Source of the DNA: Bacteroidota bacterium
Lineage (GTDB): Bacteria > Bacteroidota > Bacteroidia > Flavobacteriales_D > Crocinitomicaceae
Length of the DNA stretch: 15,765 nt
Assembly (NCBI GenBank): GCA_016866415.1
Contig: VGML01000027.1
Location: forward strand, 1-15,765
Direction: 5' to 3'
The notes under the pieces are model-generated. The model was not told where the DNA came from. It saw only the letters and a program-made list of their open reading frames with translations, and ran no database searches. Below, piece after piece: positions 1-7,972 of this stretch; the first letter of the stretch is position 1; each line of letters opens with the position of its first letter. Position numbers and translations under genes: made by a program.

Positions 1-152
1 GGATCATATTTTCCGATAGTCGCAGGCTCAATAATTTCATTTGTTTGATAATCAAAATAGCCTTCATTTAAAATAATGGCTTGATGTAAATAATTTTGTG
101 CATTTGAATACACGCTTAGGAGTAATCCTACTGATAATAAAACCTTTTTCAT
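1..152 (-). CDS. Secreted protein, N-terminal fragment, B12-riboswitch controlled (YncE/DUF5074-like)
   Basis: Only the first 50 codons are inside the window; the gene runs off the left edge. The ATG at 152-150 opens a classic signal peptide: a Lys-Lys start, a hydrophobic core of about 12 residues (VLLSVGLLLSVY), then a SNA-Q cleavage site near residue 18. The mature part begins with an ILNEGYFDYQTNEI-type segment. From memory of the family, an I-L-N-E-G start is typical of Bacteroidota surface beta-propeller proteins (YncE/DUF5074-like) found with BtuB-type cobalamin uptake genes. The riboswitch directly upstream fits a role in capture or transport of cobalamin at the outer membrane. The identity rests on 50 residues and on context, so the class is tentative; that it is an exported protein under B12 control is firmer. 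Confidence 0.6.
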   Translation of the reverse strand, partial: MKKVLLSVGLLLSVYSNAQNYLHQAIILNEGYFDYQTNEIIEPATIGKYD

Positions 153-277
153 TCGTTCTGTTTTTTAACGGTTAATAAATAAACTAAAAACAAGAAGATG
201 AAAAAAGAAGGAAACGAACGGGCGCAACTCAACCCATTAACGAGTCCGACTTTAATCTGAAGTCTTCTCTCTGCTCC
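153..277 (-). other. Leader between B12 aptamer and start codon (possible expression platform)
   Basis: This stretch holds no gene. On the minus strand, just after the aptamer, GACTT-CAGATTA-AAGTC (264-248) can form a 5-bp hairpin. Next, AATGGG (238-233) can pair with CCCGTT (222-217) over a 10-base loop, followed by a pyrimidine-rich run (about 216-200). The second hairpin could be a weak attenuator, but the run is a mix of C and T rather than a clean U-tract, so control of translation is equally possible. No Shine-Dalgarno sequence precedes the ATG at 152, as is usual in Bacteroidota. The pairing was found by eye, not by folding. Confidence 0.3.
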
Positions 278-420
278 TAGGCAAGTCTTCTGGCTCACAC
301 CAACGCTGGTTACCTTCCCGTTTTCACAGTGGTTAATCAACCGCTTACAGTGCTTACAGCTGCAGATACAGCTCCGGATTTACACCGGATTCCTTTTTAA
401 TTTCGTTTTCACGAAAACCA
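278..420 (-). promoter_or_regulatory. Cobalamin (B12) riboswitch
   Basis: Read on the minus strand, the conserved aptamer blocks appear in order. AAAAAGGAATCCGGTG (about 398-383) continues into GGTGTAAATCC (386-376), then CTGTATCTGCAGCTGTAAGC (372-353), then AACCACTGTGAAAACGGGAA (about 335-314), and finally the B12-box-like GAGCCAGAAGACTTGCC (296-280). This matches the adenosylcobalamin/cobalamin aptamer family (Rfam RF00174) closely in sequence and spacing. It precedes the exported-protein gene that starts at 152, so high intracellular cobalamin should reduce that gene's expression. The outer limits are approximate because the closing stem was not folded. Confidence 0.93.
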
Positions 421-430
421 AAGAACATGT

Positions 431-438
431 CAAAATTA
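431..438 (-). promoter_or_regulatory. Promoter -7 box for the riboswitch transcript
   Basis: On the minus strand these bases read TAATTTTG, a perfect match to the Bacteroidota -7 element TAnnTTTG. It lies 11 bases ahead of the aptamer region, so transcription would begin just before the riboswitch. No clear TTG -33 element is seen at the usual 17-23 bases upstream, which lowers confidence. Confidence 0.45.
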
Positions 439-466
439 ATAAAAAATACGCAGATAGAAAACTACT

Positions 467-494
467 AAAAAAAAGTCACCTTCAGGTGACTTTT
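467..494 (-). terminator. Intrinsic terminator of sucC
   Basis: A perfect 10-bp inverted repeat (471-480 with 485-494, GTCACC/GGTGAC flanked by A and T runs) has a 4-base loop. On the minus strand the stem is followed by an unbroken T run. It begins 22 bases past the sucC stop codon, as expected for a Rho-independent terminator. The stem also has Ts on the plus-strand side, so it could act in both directions. Confidence 0.9.
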
Positions 495-516
495 GAAGCT
501 ATAATTTGGTTTTGAT

Positions 517-1728
517 TTAAGACAATACTTCTTTTACTTTATCAGCAGCTTCTTGCAGTAAAACAGCTGAATGAACATTCAAACCTGATTCATCGATTAA
601 ACGTTTTGCCTCCACTGCATTTGTACCTTGAAGACGCACAATAATTGGAACAGGAATTTTTCCGATGTTTTTGTATGCGTCAACAATTCCTTGAGCAACT
701 CGATCGCAACGAACAATTCCTCCGAAAATATTTATTAGAATCGCTTTTACATTCGGATCTTTCAAAATGATGTGAAATGCTTTCTCTACGCGCTCAGCAT
801 TTGCTGTACCCCCAACATCCAGGAAGTTTGCTGGATTACCACCTGATAACTTAATAATATCCATTGTTGCCATTGCAAGACCGGCTCCGTTAACCATACA
901 TCCAACGTTTCCGTCTAGTTTAACAAAGTTTAATCCCGCTTCGTCAGCCTCAACCTCTGTTGGATCTTCTTCTGTTTTATCACGCATTGCAGCATAATCT
1001 GGGTGGCGGAAAAGTCCATTTCCATCTAAAGTTACTTTTGCATCTACTGCAATGATTTTATCATCAGAAGTTTTAAACAATGGATTGATTTCGAACATAG
1101 AAGCATCAATTCCTTCGTATGCTTTGTAAAGGGATGAAACAAATTTTGTCATTTGTTTGAATGCTTCACCCGACAATCCAAGGTTGAAAGCAATTTTTCT
1201 TGTTTGAAAGCCTTGCAATCCCACACGAGGATCAATAACTTCTCTGTGAATTTTTTCAGGTGTGTGTTCAGCCACATGTTCAATATTCATTCCTCCTTCT
1301 GTAGAATAGACAATTACGTTTCTTCCTTTCTCACGATCTAAAAGTACTGACATGTAAAATTCTTTCACTTCTGTTGGACCAGGGTAATATACGTCTTGAG
1401 CAATAAGAACTTTATTAACCTTTTTACCTTTTCCATTTGTTTGTAAGGTAACAAGATGCCCACCTAAAATTCCTTTTACTTTATCTTCAACTTCGTTGAT
1501 TCCTTTTGCAAGGACAACGCCGTTTGAACCTGTTTCTTCAACTTTTCCTTTACCACGACCACCAGCGTGAATTTGAGCCTTGATAACATACCAACCTGTG
1601 CCAGTTTGCTCTGTTAATTTTTTAGCTGCTTCAACAGCATCTTCAACTCGGTCAACTACAACACCTTCTTGGATTGCAACACCATAGCTTTTTAAAATTG
1701 ATTTTCCTTGATATTCGTGTAAATTCAT
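517..1728 (-). CDS. sucC: Succinyl-CoA synthetase (ADP-forming), beta subunit
   Basis: 403 residues; the E. coli protein has 388. With the alpha subunit SucD it interconverts succinyl-CoA plus ADP (or GDP) and phosphate with succinate, CoA and ATP in the cytoplasmic TCA cycle. The N-terminal MNLHEYQGKSIL is the family signature and fixes the start. The ATP-grasp region shows AGGRGKGKV (55-63), EFYMSVLLDR (123-132) and the metal-binding EINPL and VDAK segments (N215 and D229 are the likely ligands). The C-terminal CoA-ligase domain carries NGAGLAMATMD (280-290), FLDVGGTA (302-309) and NIFGGIVRCD (333-342). It follows accC after 66 bases on the same strand and ends in a strong terminator. No sucD is next to it, so the alpha subunit must be elsewhere. 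A shared transcript with accC is likely, although a separate start in the 66-base gap is possible. Confidence 0.97.
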   Translation of the reverse strand: MNLHEYQGKSILKSYGVAIQEGVVVDRVEDAVEAAKKLTEQTGTGWYVIKAQIHAGGRGKGKVEETGSNGVVLAKGINEVEDKVKGILGGHLVTLQTNGKGKKVNKVLIAQDVYYPGPTEVKEFYMSVLLDREKGRNVIVYSTEGGMNIEHVAEHTPEKIHREVIDPRVGLQGFQTRKIAFNLGLSGEAFKQMTKFVSSLYKAYEGIDASMFEINPLFKTSDDKIIAVDAKVTLDGNGLFRHPDYAAMRDKTEEDPTEVEADEAGLNFVKLDGNVGCMVNGAGLAMATMDIIKLSGGNPANFLDVGGTANAERVEKAFHIILKDPNVKAILINIFGGIVRCDRVAQGIVDAYKNIGKIPVPIIVRLQGTNAVEAKRLIDESGLNVHSAVLLQEAADKVKEVLS

Positions 1729-1794
1729 CGTTGAAATTTTGAGTTGTAAAAATAATTTTTTTTCCTTTTCAATAGATGTCTAGCTGAAATTATT

Positions 1795-3279
1795 TTATTC
1801 CATTCTGTTTTTCCATGAAGAACCAATTTCTTGAGAAGTATATTCAGTACTCTTCAATTTTTTTAGGTCATTCCAAATATCGTCAATTGCGTGAACCAAA
1901 GCATCTTCTTCATCTTTCATTGCTGAATTTACGATATTTGGATCTTGAAAATAATGTTTAATAAAATTGGTGTCAAAATCTCCACTTCGAAAAGCAGGAT
2001 GTTTTAAAACGAATTTCCCAAAGTCCAAAGTTGTTTTCACACCAGAAATTTGATAATTATCAATTGCTTCAATGGCGCGATCCATTGCAATTTCACGTGT
2101 TTCTCCCCAAACAACTAATTTTGCAATCATTGGGTCGTAATAAATTGGAATATCCATTCCTTCTAAAAATGCGTCGTCAACACGAACGTTTCTTCCACTT
2201 GGAATCCGGTAGCGATTCAATGTTCCGATGTCAGGAGTAAATCCATTTAACGTATCCTCTGCATAAACTCGAATTTCAACCGCATGACCATTGATTTTTA
2301 GTTCATCTTGAAGTTTAGGCAAACGCTCTCCTTTAGCCACACGAACTTGCCATTCAACTAAATCAAGTCCTGTAATTTCTTCAGTAACAGGATGCTCGAC
2401 TTGAAGACGCGTATTCATTTCTAAGAAATAAAAATTTAAAGAGGCATCTAACAAAAACTCAACTGTTCCAGCGCCTTCATAATTACAAGCTTTACAAACT
2501 GCGACAGCTGCTTCTCCCATTTGTTTTCTTAATTCAGGCGTTAAAATGGCACTTGGCGCTTCTTCAACAACTTTTTGATGTCTGCGTTGAACGGAACATT
2601 CCCGTTCAAATAAATAAACGACATTTCCCTGTTGATCGGCAAAAACTTGAATTTCAATGTGTCTAGGTTTATCAACGAATTTTTCAATGAAAACAGCATC
2701 ATCGCCAAAAGACGAGCGAGCTTCATTTTGCGCCATCATCATTTGCTCTTCGAATTCGTCATTATTTTGAACCAAACGCATTCCTTTTCCACCACCACCC
2801 GCAGATGCTTTTATCAGAATTGGATAACCAACTTCTGTTGCTATTTTTTTTGCTTCGTTAACATCAGAAATGGCTTCATCAACTCCAGGAACTAGGGGGA
2901 CGTTAAATTTCTTTACGGCCTGCTTAGCGCTTAGTTTATCACCCATGATTTCCATAGATTCTGCAGAAGGGCCAATTAGTTTTATTCCAGCTGCCTTGAC
3001 TTTTTTAGCAAAACCAGCATTTTCAGATAAAAATCCATAGCCGGGATGAATTCCATCAACATTCAATTGCTTGCAATAATCCAAAATTAAATCTTGTTTT
3101 AAATAACTTTCGGATGAGGGACTTGCACCCAAATAAAGTGCTTCATCTGCTTCCAACACATGAGGGGCATTGCGATCAGCATCTGAATAAACAGCAACTG
3201 TCGCAATATTCATCTTTTTCAATGTGCGAATAACTCTTCGTGCAATTTCTCCTCGGTTGGCTATTAATACTTTTTGCAT
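1795..3279 (-). CDS. accC: Biotin carboxylase subunit of an acyl-CoA (propionyl-/acetyl-CoA) carboxylase
   Basis: 494 residues; E. coli AccC has 449. It carboxylates the biotin of a carrier protein using ATP and bicarbonate. Seen in order: the biotin-carboxylase N-domain MQKVLIANRGEIA and GIHPGYGFLSEN (76-87); the ATP-grasp glycine loop KASAGGGGKGMR (157-168); HIEIQVFAD (207-215); ERECSVQRRHQKVVEEAPS (225-243); and the catalytic EMNTRLQVEHPVTE (287-300, R291 as catalytic arginine). The C-domain follows with GHAVEIRVYAED (331-342). The TGLDLVEWQ wording after the catalytic motif and the tail of about 50 residues (444-494, rich in acidic residues and ending SSWKNRME) point to the propionyl-CoA/acyl-CoA carboxylase branch rather than to a fatty-acid AccC. 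There is no biotin attachment MKM motif, so the carrier is a separate protein outside the window. It lies 64 bases after tamB and is probably read with sucC. Confidence 0.9.
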   Translation of the reverse strand: MQKVLIANRGEIARRVIRTLKKMNIATVAVYSDADRNAPHVLEADEALYLGASPSSESYLKQDLILDYCKQLNVDGIHPGYGFLSENAGFAKKVKAAGIKLIGPSAESMEIMGDKLSAKQAVKKFNVPLVPGVDEAISDVNEAKKIATEVGYPILIKASAGGGGKGMRLVQNNDEFEEQMMMAQNEARSSFGDDAVFIEKFVDKPRHIEIQVFADQQGNVVYLFERECSVQRRHQKVVEEAPSAILTPELRKQMGEAAVAVCKACNYEGAGTVEFLLDASLNFYFLEMNTRLQVEHPVTEEITGLDLVEWQVRVAKGERLPKLQDELKINGHAVEIRVYAEDTLNGFTPDIGTLNRYRIPSGRNVRVDDAFLEGMDIPIYYDPMIAKLVVWGETREIAMDRAIEAIDNYQISGVKTTLDFGKFVLKHPAFRSGDFDTNFIKHYFQDPNIVNSAMKDEEDALVHAIDDIWNDLKKLKSTEYTSQEIGSSWKNRME

Positions 3280-3305
3280 ATTATTTTGTTGTCAGAATTA
3301 CATAA

Positions 3306-3334
3306 AATGAATTGCCTCAAAAATACAATTCATT
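3306..3334 (-). promoter_or_regulatory. accC: Putative accC promoter inside a 9-bp inverted repeat
   Basis: AATGAATTG (3306-3314) and CAATTCATT (3326-3334) form a perfect 9-bp inverted repeat with an 11-base spacer. On the minus strand the spacer holds TATTTTTG (3325-3318), a perfect Bacteroidota -7 box. Transcription from it would give a leader of about 30 bases before the accC ATG at 3279. The dyad could be a repressor operator lying over the promoter, or a weak terminator for tamB, but no T-run follows it on the minus strand. No -33 TTG is evident. Confidence 0.4.
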
Positions 3335-3343
3335 ATCAAATTA

Positions 3344-6300
3344 TTATCTTTTCTTATCTTTTTTATCTGTTGAAGGCATAGTTGAATTATTCAATACTTC
3401 GATTGGAATCTTCGTCTTCTTTTTCTTTTTTCGATATTTTTTCTTGCCTTCCTTTCGAAAAACGTCTAAACCATATTGAACGAGTTCAAAATCATTCCAA
3501 TTATTAAATTCTTCTAAATAAGAAACACCAGCGCCTTGAGTAAATGGGCCAGCTTGTTCATTTATGGTGTTTGTATTCGATTTGTTGAAAATATTTGCCC
3601 GAAAAGTTCCCTTTTCATTAATAATGTATTCAATATTTACGTCTCCAATGAGCGAACTACTTTTTGATGACCCATTTCCATTGCTCGCTCCACCCTCCGA
3701 TGATCCTGCATCACCGCTTATATTCTTACTTTCAACCCCAATGCTACTGGAAATAATCAATCGATCATCCAAAAGTCCTTTTTTAAATCCAACTTCAAAT
3801 GATTTTTCACCCATTGTTTTCTCTTCACCGTAGTCCACATTTAATTTGTAGTTATCAGTCATTTTATTGAGTGCGGCGTTTATTTGTGATTCCACCAAGT
3901 CGATTGCAGCTGAGCTACTTGCAGAAATTGATCCTTTCAGTGGTTGGAATTTGCGGGCGATCAACAAGGAGAGAAATTGACGATTTAATTCATCATTGTC
4001 AGCAGTAACTCTGCGAATAAGAGCCTTGCCGGTTTCGGGAGCTCGAGGTGCTTTAATGTCGAAGGAAATATGCGGCTTTAATAAGGTTTCATCCAGTTTT
4101 AAATAACAATTAACCTCTTGATTTAATAAGGTATTGTCCATCAATTCAGGGCTTAGCTCAAGGATGGATACTTTTTTCAAATTGACATATGTATTTATGT
4201 TTATATCAGCATTGTATGGACTTCCTGACCACTTGATTGTTGAGCCTTTTTCAATCTCAAATGGTTGTTGGATTCCTGCCATTGTAAAATTGTATTTACT
4301 TCCTTCAGAAATTGTGTAAGTGCCTTCTAGAAAAACGTTGTCCATTTGATCTAGCTTTAAGTTGATTTCACCTTTGCCAGTGGCTGTTATTTCGTCATTT
4401 GTAACATTATCGAAAATCAAGTTCATTTTCGCATTTTGGTTGACTTTGAACTTCATATCCAAATCAATTCCTGATAAATCAATTTTCTTCTCGTTTACTT
4501 TGTTTTTTATTGATTTGTCGATAATAGTAATGAAATCTTCGCTTTCATTTAATTCAGAAACACCGTACATCGGGAAGAAAATTTGGGTATTTGGCTTGGT
4601 TTCTGCCTCTACCGTTATTGAAAGACTATTTTCAGTTCCTTCAATGTTTGCATAACCTCGAGCATATGCATTTCCATAATAGATGTCTCCTTCCTTGTAT
4701 TTCGTTTTCAATACTTTAAATTGCTCTAAAGGAACGGCTTTTCCATTTGAGAGCGGTCTTTTGAATAAATCATCTTCAAAGTTGAATTGAAGATCGAAGT
4801 TCCATTTTTCGAAATTGTAGTGATTTACAGTTCCAACGAGCGCAGCTGTATTTCCATCCTCGTCACGCACGGGAATAGGGTCAATTAAAAAAGCATCTTC
4901 CTCAATTTTAATGTTACCATCTATGGTATATTTGACACCCAAAAGTTGAACCAATGCGACACCTTGGTTTAATTTTAATTTACCGTTTAATTTAGGTTCC
5001 GAAGGTTTTCCTTTTACTCGAATTTTCCCGTTTAGTTTACCACTAATGTCTTTTACAGCGGAAGGATCCATAAATGCATTCGTGAAGGCAATATCGGTGT
5101 TTTCAAAATTCAAAAATAAATCCAAGTTATCGGCTGAAATATCGTACATTCCTGAAAAGTCAAAGGTGCGTTGATTTTTGTATTCTAGATCACCGTTCAG
5201 AATTACACTTTCACGTTTTTGATTCCAGTCGGACATGATTTGAATGTTACCAATTTCCTCATTATCAATCTTAAACGATTCAACTCGGGCGTCACCCATA
5301 TAATTGAAATTCGTATATGGATTTGATATTTCTCCCCAACCAGAGAATTTACCACCTAATTCGGCTCCCAAACCAAAAATTTGAGACAATTCTTTCAAAT
5401 CAAATTTGTCAATATCGAGTTTTAACTTATCACTGTTATTTTTAGAAAGACAGCCATTTATTTGAATTGATTGATCATTTCTTGATAGTTTGAGATTAGA
5501 AACATGCACATCATCAGAGCTCAAGTTGATATCGGATTCATTTTCAATTTTCCATTGCAATCCATTGAGTGAAAAGAAGGAAGGGTGTAGTTGAAAATTC
5601 AATAGGTCATTATCCAAAACAATTGTTTTCCAGTCAATTGAAGAATAATCTTTGGTATTCGGATCCCAGGTCAACTTGGAGTTTACAATTCCTGCCATGC
5701 CGTTTGCCGTAAAGAGCACATTATCAAAATTTAAAGAGTCTCCATATCTCACTTCATCGAGGCGATATGTACCTATAATTCCAATTTTTGAAATTGTTTG
5801 ATTGCAAATCAAATTGCTGAATTTTAAATCTTGAAATTGAATTAATTGTGAACTAAGATCAATTTTTAAGTTGGATTGTTTTGCGTTGTAACTTCCAATG
5901 AGTTTGCTACTTGGACTTATTTTTAAGTCAGGTAAGAAAATCGATAAGAATTCGTCGGAATTTCCTGTTGTAAAATCAAAACTGAAATCACTATCGCCTT
6001 TTTCTCTTTCTTTCTTGTTTGATTTGTCAATTGATGGAAAAACAACTGATAACTCACTTAAAAAATCTTCAATGACAGTCTCGTAATTTATTTTTCCGGA
6101 AACGTCAGCATTTAAGATTGAACTTCTTAAATGAAAAATATCCGAATTCTTATTCCTTACCAAATCGAGCTTGAATTCTTGAATATTTAAATCATTGCTA
6201 TCTTCTTTGTATGATAGAAAATTGGCAGTGATGTTTCCTTTAATTTCATCCAAAGAGGTTCCCTTCAAATCACAGGTAACTTTTGTCGAAAGAAATAAAT

Positions 6301-7948
6301 TTTCATTATTCGAGAAACCTAATTTTCCAAAAAGAGCTTTTTCCAAATCAAGTTCGACTTTATACTCTTGTTTTTTACCAATGGAGATTTTCCCATCATA
6401 TTTCAACGATAAATTGGGATCAGAAATGTTCAATTTAGCTTGAATGATATCGTCTTTTAACGACCCATTATTCAATGTTATTGATGAGTATGAATAATTT
6501 GAATAATCGAATTTATTTAATTTAGCAAAAATATCTGACAATTCAAACGCTCCGCCACCTGTAAACAGCCCTTGCAACTTGATTTTACCATCTACAATCC
6601 CGAAATTACGATCGTCAATTAATTCTGATAAATTAAAATTTTGGAGCGCAATAAAGGTTGAGTCGTTTGAAAAAGGCTTGAAAAAGCTCGAGTCATTTCT
6701 GTGAGAGAATGTTAAATAATTATTTAAACTTATAGTTCCAATATTTGTATTTAAATCTTTGAAAATCAAATTAAAATTATTTAAAACTCCTTTCGTTTTG
6801 AGATTGGAGATTTCAGCGAAAACAAACTTTGAAATCGGTTTTTCTATCGAAATTTTGCCATTTCCTTTCGGGAGATTGAAAGATTCTAATTCTTTAAAAT
6901 CTATAAATGCATATCGAAGGTCTTCGTTAAGATTTGCTAGACCTTCCTTTCTGAAATCTGGAAGTATAAAGTTCCCTTGAATTATCGTTTTCTTTCCATA
7001 GCGCAAATCGAGGTTTGAAATTGTCAATTTACTAACAGGATTAGTTACTCTGCCTTTTATAAAAAGTTTTGCATCCATTCCTTCGATATCAGGAGCGAAT
7101 ATGGAAACGTCACTAAGCGAAACATGGCTTGGTAAAATTTTAACATCAAAATTTACGTTATCCTCAAATAAATCAAAATCTTCCCAATCATTGTATAGGA
7201 GAGAAAGTCTTGAACAGTTTAGTTTGGTTTTTGGGGTTTTCAAATGAAATTTCTCTAAGCGTATTCCATTTGAAGATACGTTTATTTGACTATTTAATTT
7301 TTCAATAGTTAGTCCACATTGTTCTTTTAATTTTAAATCTTTAAGATTCAGCGAAATGACATCGTCTTCAATTTTTAAGTCTGAGATTTGAACACCAAGT
7401 TCATTTATTTTTATGTGATCATAGTCCAAACCATAAGCTAATTGACTCTTTCTAAAATCATCATATCGCATATTAAAATTTGAAATACGAATATCCTTGA
7501 ATATGAGTGTTGCTGGTTTGCTTTTTGCTTTGGAATCACTCGAAAAATAGTCTGCAATGAATTGGTAATTATATTCGCCTGTTTTTTTATTCCTATCTAT
7601 ATTAATCGTACCGGAATTTAAATTTGTTTTTCCTATGACAAATTCATTCTTCTTCAAATCGAGTTTTTCCAATTTCAAACTGATTTCTTTGGAATAGAGA
7701 ATACTGTCTTTTTTTCGGTCTAAAATCAATACATCTTTTAGTAAAACTTTATTTAAAAAGACGATTTCAACGCGTTCAATTTCAACTTTTGTATTTAACT
7801 CTATCGAAAGAAATTTTGTAGCCTGGTGAGCAAGAAAAGTCTGAAAGGGGAAGCTGCGAATCAAAAATGCAAAGGCAATGAACAAAATTAGAATCCACTC
7901 GAAAAGAAATCCAATCGTTTTAGCGGCTATTTTGAGTAATTTTGTCAT
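3344..7948 (-). CDS. tamB: TamB, translocation and assembly module / AsmA-like lipid-transfer protein
   Basis: 1,534 residues from the ATG at 7948; an in-frame GTG at 7957 would add only three residues and is less likely. It begins with one membrane anchor (residues about 14-32, FLFEWILILFIAFAFLIR). A very long periplasmic region of repeated short beta-strands of the AsmA/TamB groove type follows. The conserved TamB (DUF490) domain takes up about residues 965-1460, with motifs such as KLNGKIRVKGKPSEPKLNG and GEINLKLDQMDNVFLEGTY. Family members bridge inner and outer membrane and act in outer-membrane protein assembly and phospholipid transport. The C-terminal region has a Gly/Ser-rich insert (about 1409-1427) and a lysine-rich tail (KKYRKKKKKTK near 1500-1511). 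It diverges from tsaD across 24 bp and lies 64 bases upstream of accC. Its size is within the usual Bacteroidota range. Confidence 0.9.
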   Translation of the reverse strand: MTKLLKIAAKTIGFLFEWILILFIAFAFLIRSFPFQTFLAHQATKFLSIELNTKVEIERVEIVFLNKVLLKDVLILDRKKDSILYSKEISLKLEKLDLKKNEFVIGKTNLNSGTINIDRNKKTGEYNYQFIADYFSSDSKAKSKPATLIFKDIRISNFNMRYDDFRKSQLAYGLDYDHIKINELGVQISDLKIEDDVISLNLKDLKLKEQCGLTIEKLNSQINVSSNGIRLEKFHLKTPKTKLNCSRLSLLYNDWEDFDLFEDNVNFDVKILPSHVSLSDVSIFAPDIEGMDAKLFIKGRVTNPVSKLTISNLDLRYGKKTIIQGNFILPDFRKEGLANLNEDLRYAFIDFKELESFNLPKGNGKISIEKPISKFVFAEISNLKTKGVLNNFNLIFKDLNTNIGTISLNNYLTFSHRNDSSFFKPFSNDSTFIALQNFNLSELIDDRNFGIVDGKIKLQGLFTGGGAFELSDIFAKLNKFDYSNYSYSSITLNNGSLKDDIIQAKLNISDPNLSLKYDGKISIGKKQEYKVELDLEKALFGKLGFSNNENLFLSTKVTCDLKGTSLDEIKGNITANFLSYKEDSNDLNIQEFKLDLVRNKNSDIFHLRSSILNADVSGKINYETVIEDFLSELSVVFPSIDKSNKKEREKGDSDFSFDFTTGNSDEFLSIFLPDLKISPSSKLIGSYNAKQSNLKIDLSSQLIQFQDLKFSNLICNQTISKIGIIGTYRLDEVRYGDSLNFDNVLFTANGMAGIVNSKLTWDPNTKDYSSIDWKTIVLDNDLLNFQLHPSFFSLNGLQWKIENESDINLSSDDVHVSNLKLSRNDQSIQINGCLSKNNSDKLKLDIDKFDLKELSQIFGLGAELGGKFSGWGEISNPYTNFNYMGDARVESFKIDNEEIGNIQIMSDWNQKRESVILNGDLEYKNQRTFDFSGMYDISADNLDLFLNFENTDIAFTNAFMDPSAVKDISGKLNGKIRVKGKPSEPKLNGKLKLNQGVALVQLLGVKYTIDGNIKIEEDAFLIDPIPVRDEDGNTAALVGTVNHYNFEKWNFDLQFNFEDDLFKRPLSNGKAVPLEQFKVLKTKYKEGDIYYGNAYARGYANIEGTENSLSITVEAETKPNTQIFFPMYGVSELNESEDFITIIDKSIKNKVNEKKIDLSGIDLDMKFKVNQNAKMNLIFDNVTNDEITATGKGEINLKLDQMDNVFLEGTYTISEGSKYNFTMAGIQQPFEIEKGSTIKWSGSPYNADININTYVNLKKVSILELSPELMDNTLLNQEVNCYLKLDETLLKPHISFDIKAPRAPETGKALIRRVTADNDELNRQFLSLLIARKFQPLKGSISASSSAAIDLVESQINAALNKMTDNYKLNVDYGEEKTMGEKSFEVGFKKGLLDDRLIISSSIGVESKNISGDAGSSEGGASNGNGSSKSSSLIGDVNIEYIINEKGTFRANIFNKSNTNTINEQAGPFTQGAGVSYLEEFNNWNDFELVQYGLDVFRKEGKKKYRKKKKKTKIPIEVLNNSTMPSTDKKDKKR
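7937..7944 (+). promoter_or_regulatory. tsaD: Candidate -7 box for tsaD
   Basis: TAATTTTG matches TAnnTTTG exactly and lies 28 bases before the proposed tsaD start, inside the first codons of tamB. No good -33 TTG is visible, so this is a candidate only. Confidence 0.35.
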
Positions 7949-7956
7949 GAATAACA

Positions 7957-7964
7957 CAAATTTA
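7957..7964 (-). promoter_or_regulatory. tamB: Candidate -7 box for tamB
   Basis: On the minus strand it reads TAAATTTG, an exact TAnnTTTG match ending 8 bases before the tamB ATG. Transcription would then start almost at the start codon, giving a nearly leaderless message. TTG triplets lie 16 and 24 bases upstream, just outside the usual spacing. Confidence 0.3.
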
Positions 7965-7972
7965 ATAATCTT

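Noticed and set aside
149..340. Minus-strand open frame of 63 codons just upstream of the first gene
   Set aside because: It runs through the 3' half of the cobalamin aptamer and its leader; the reading frame is a by-product of the RNA structure.
1740..1790. Possible sucC promoter (TTG, then TATTTTTA on the minus strand)
   Set aside because: The -7 box lacks the final G and the spacing is only 15 bases; the AT-rich gap makes chance matches likely.
3564..7000. Several plus-strand open frames of 60-97 codons opposite tamB
   Set aside because: They lie wholly inside the tamB reading frame, show no start context and no family likeness, and are shadows of that gene.
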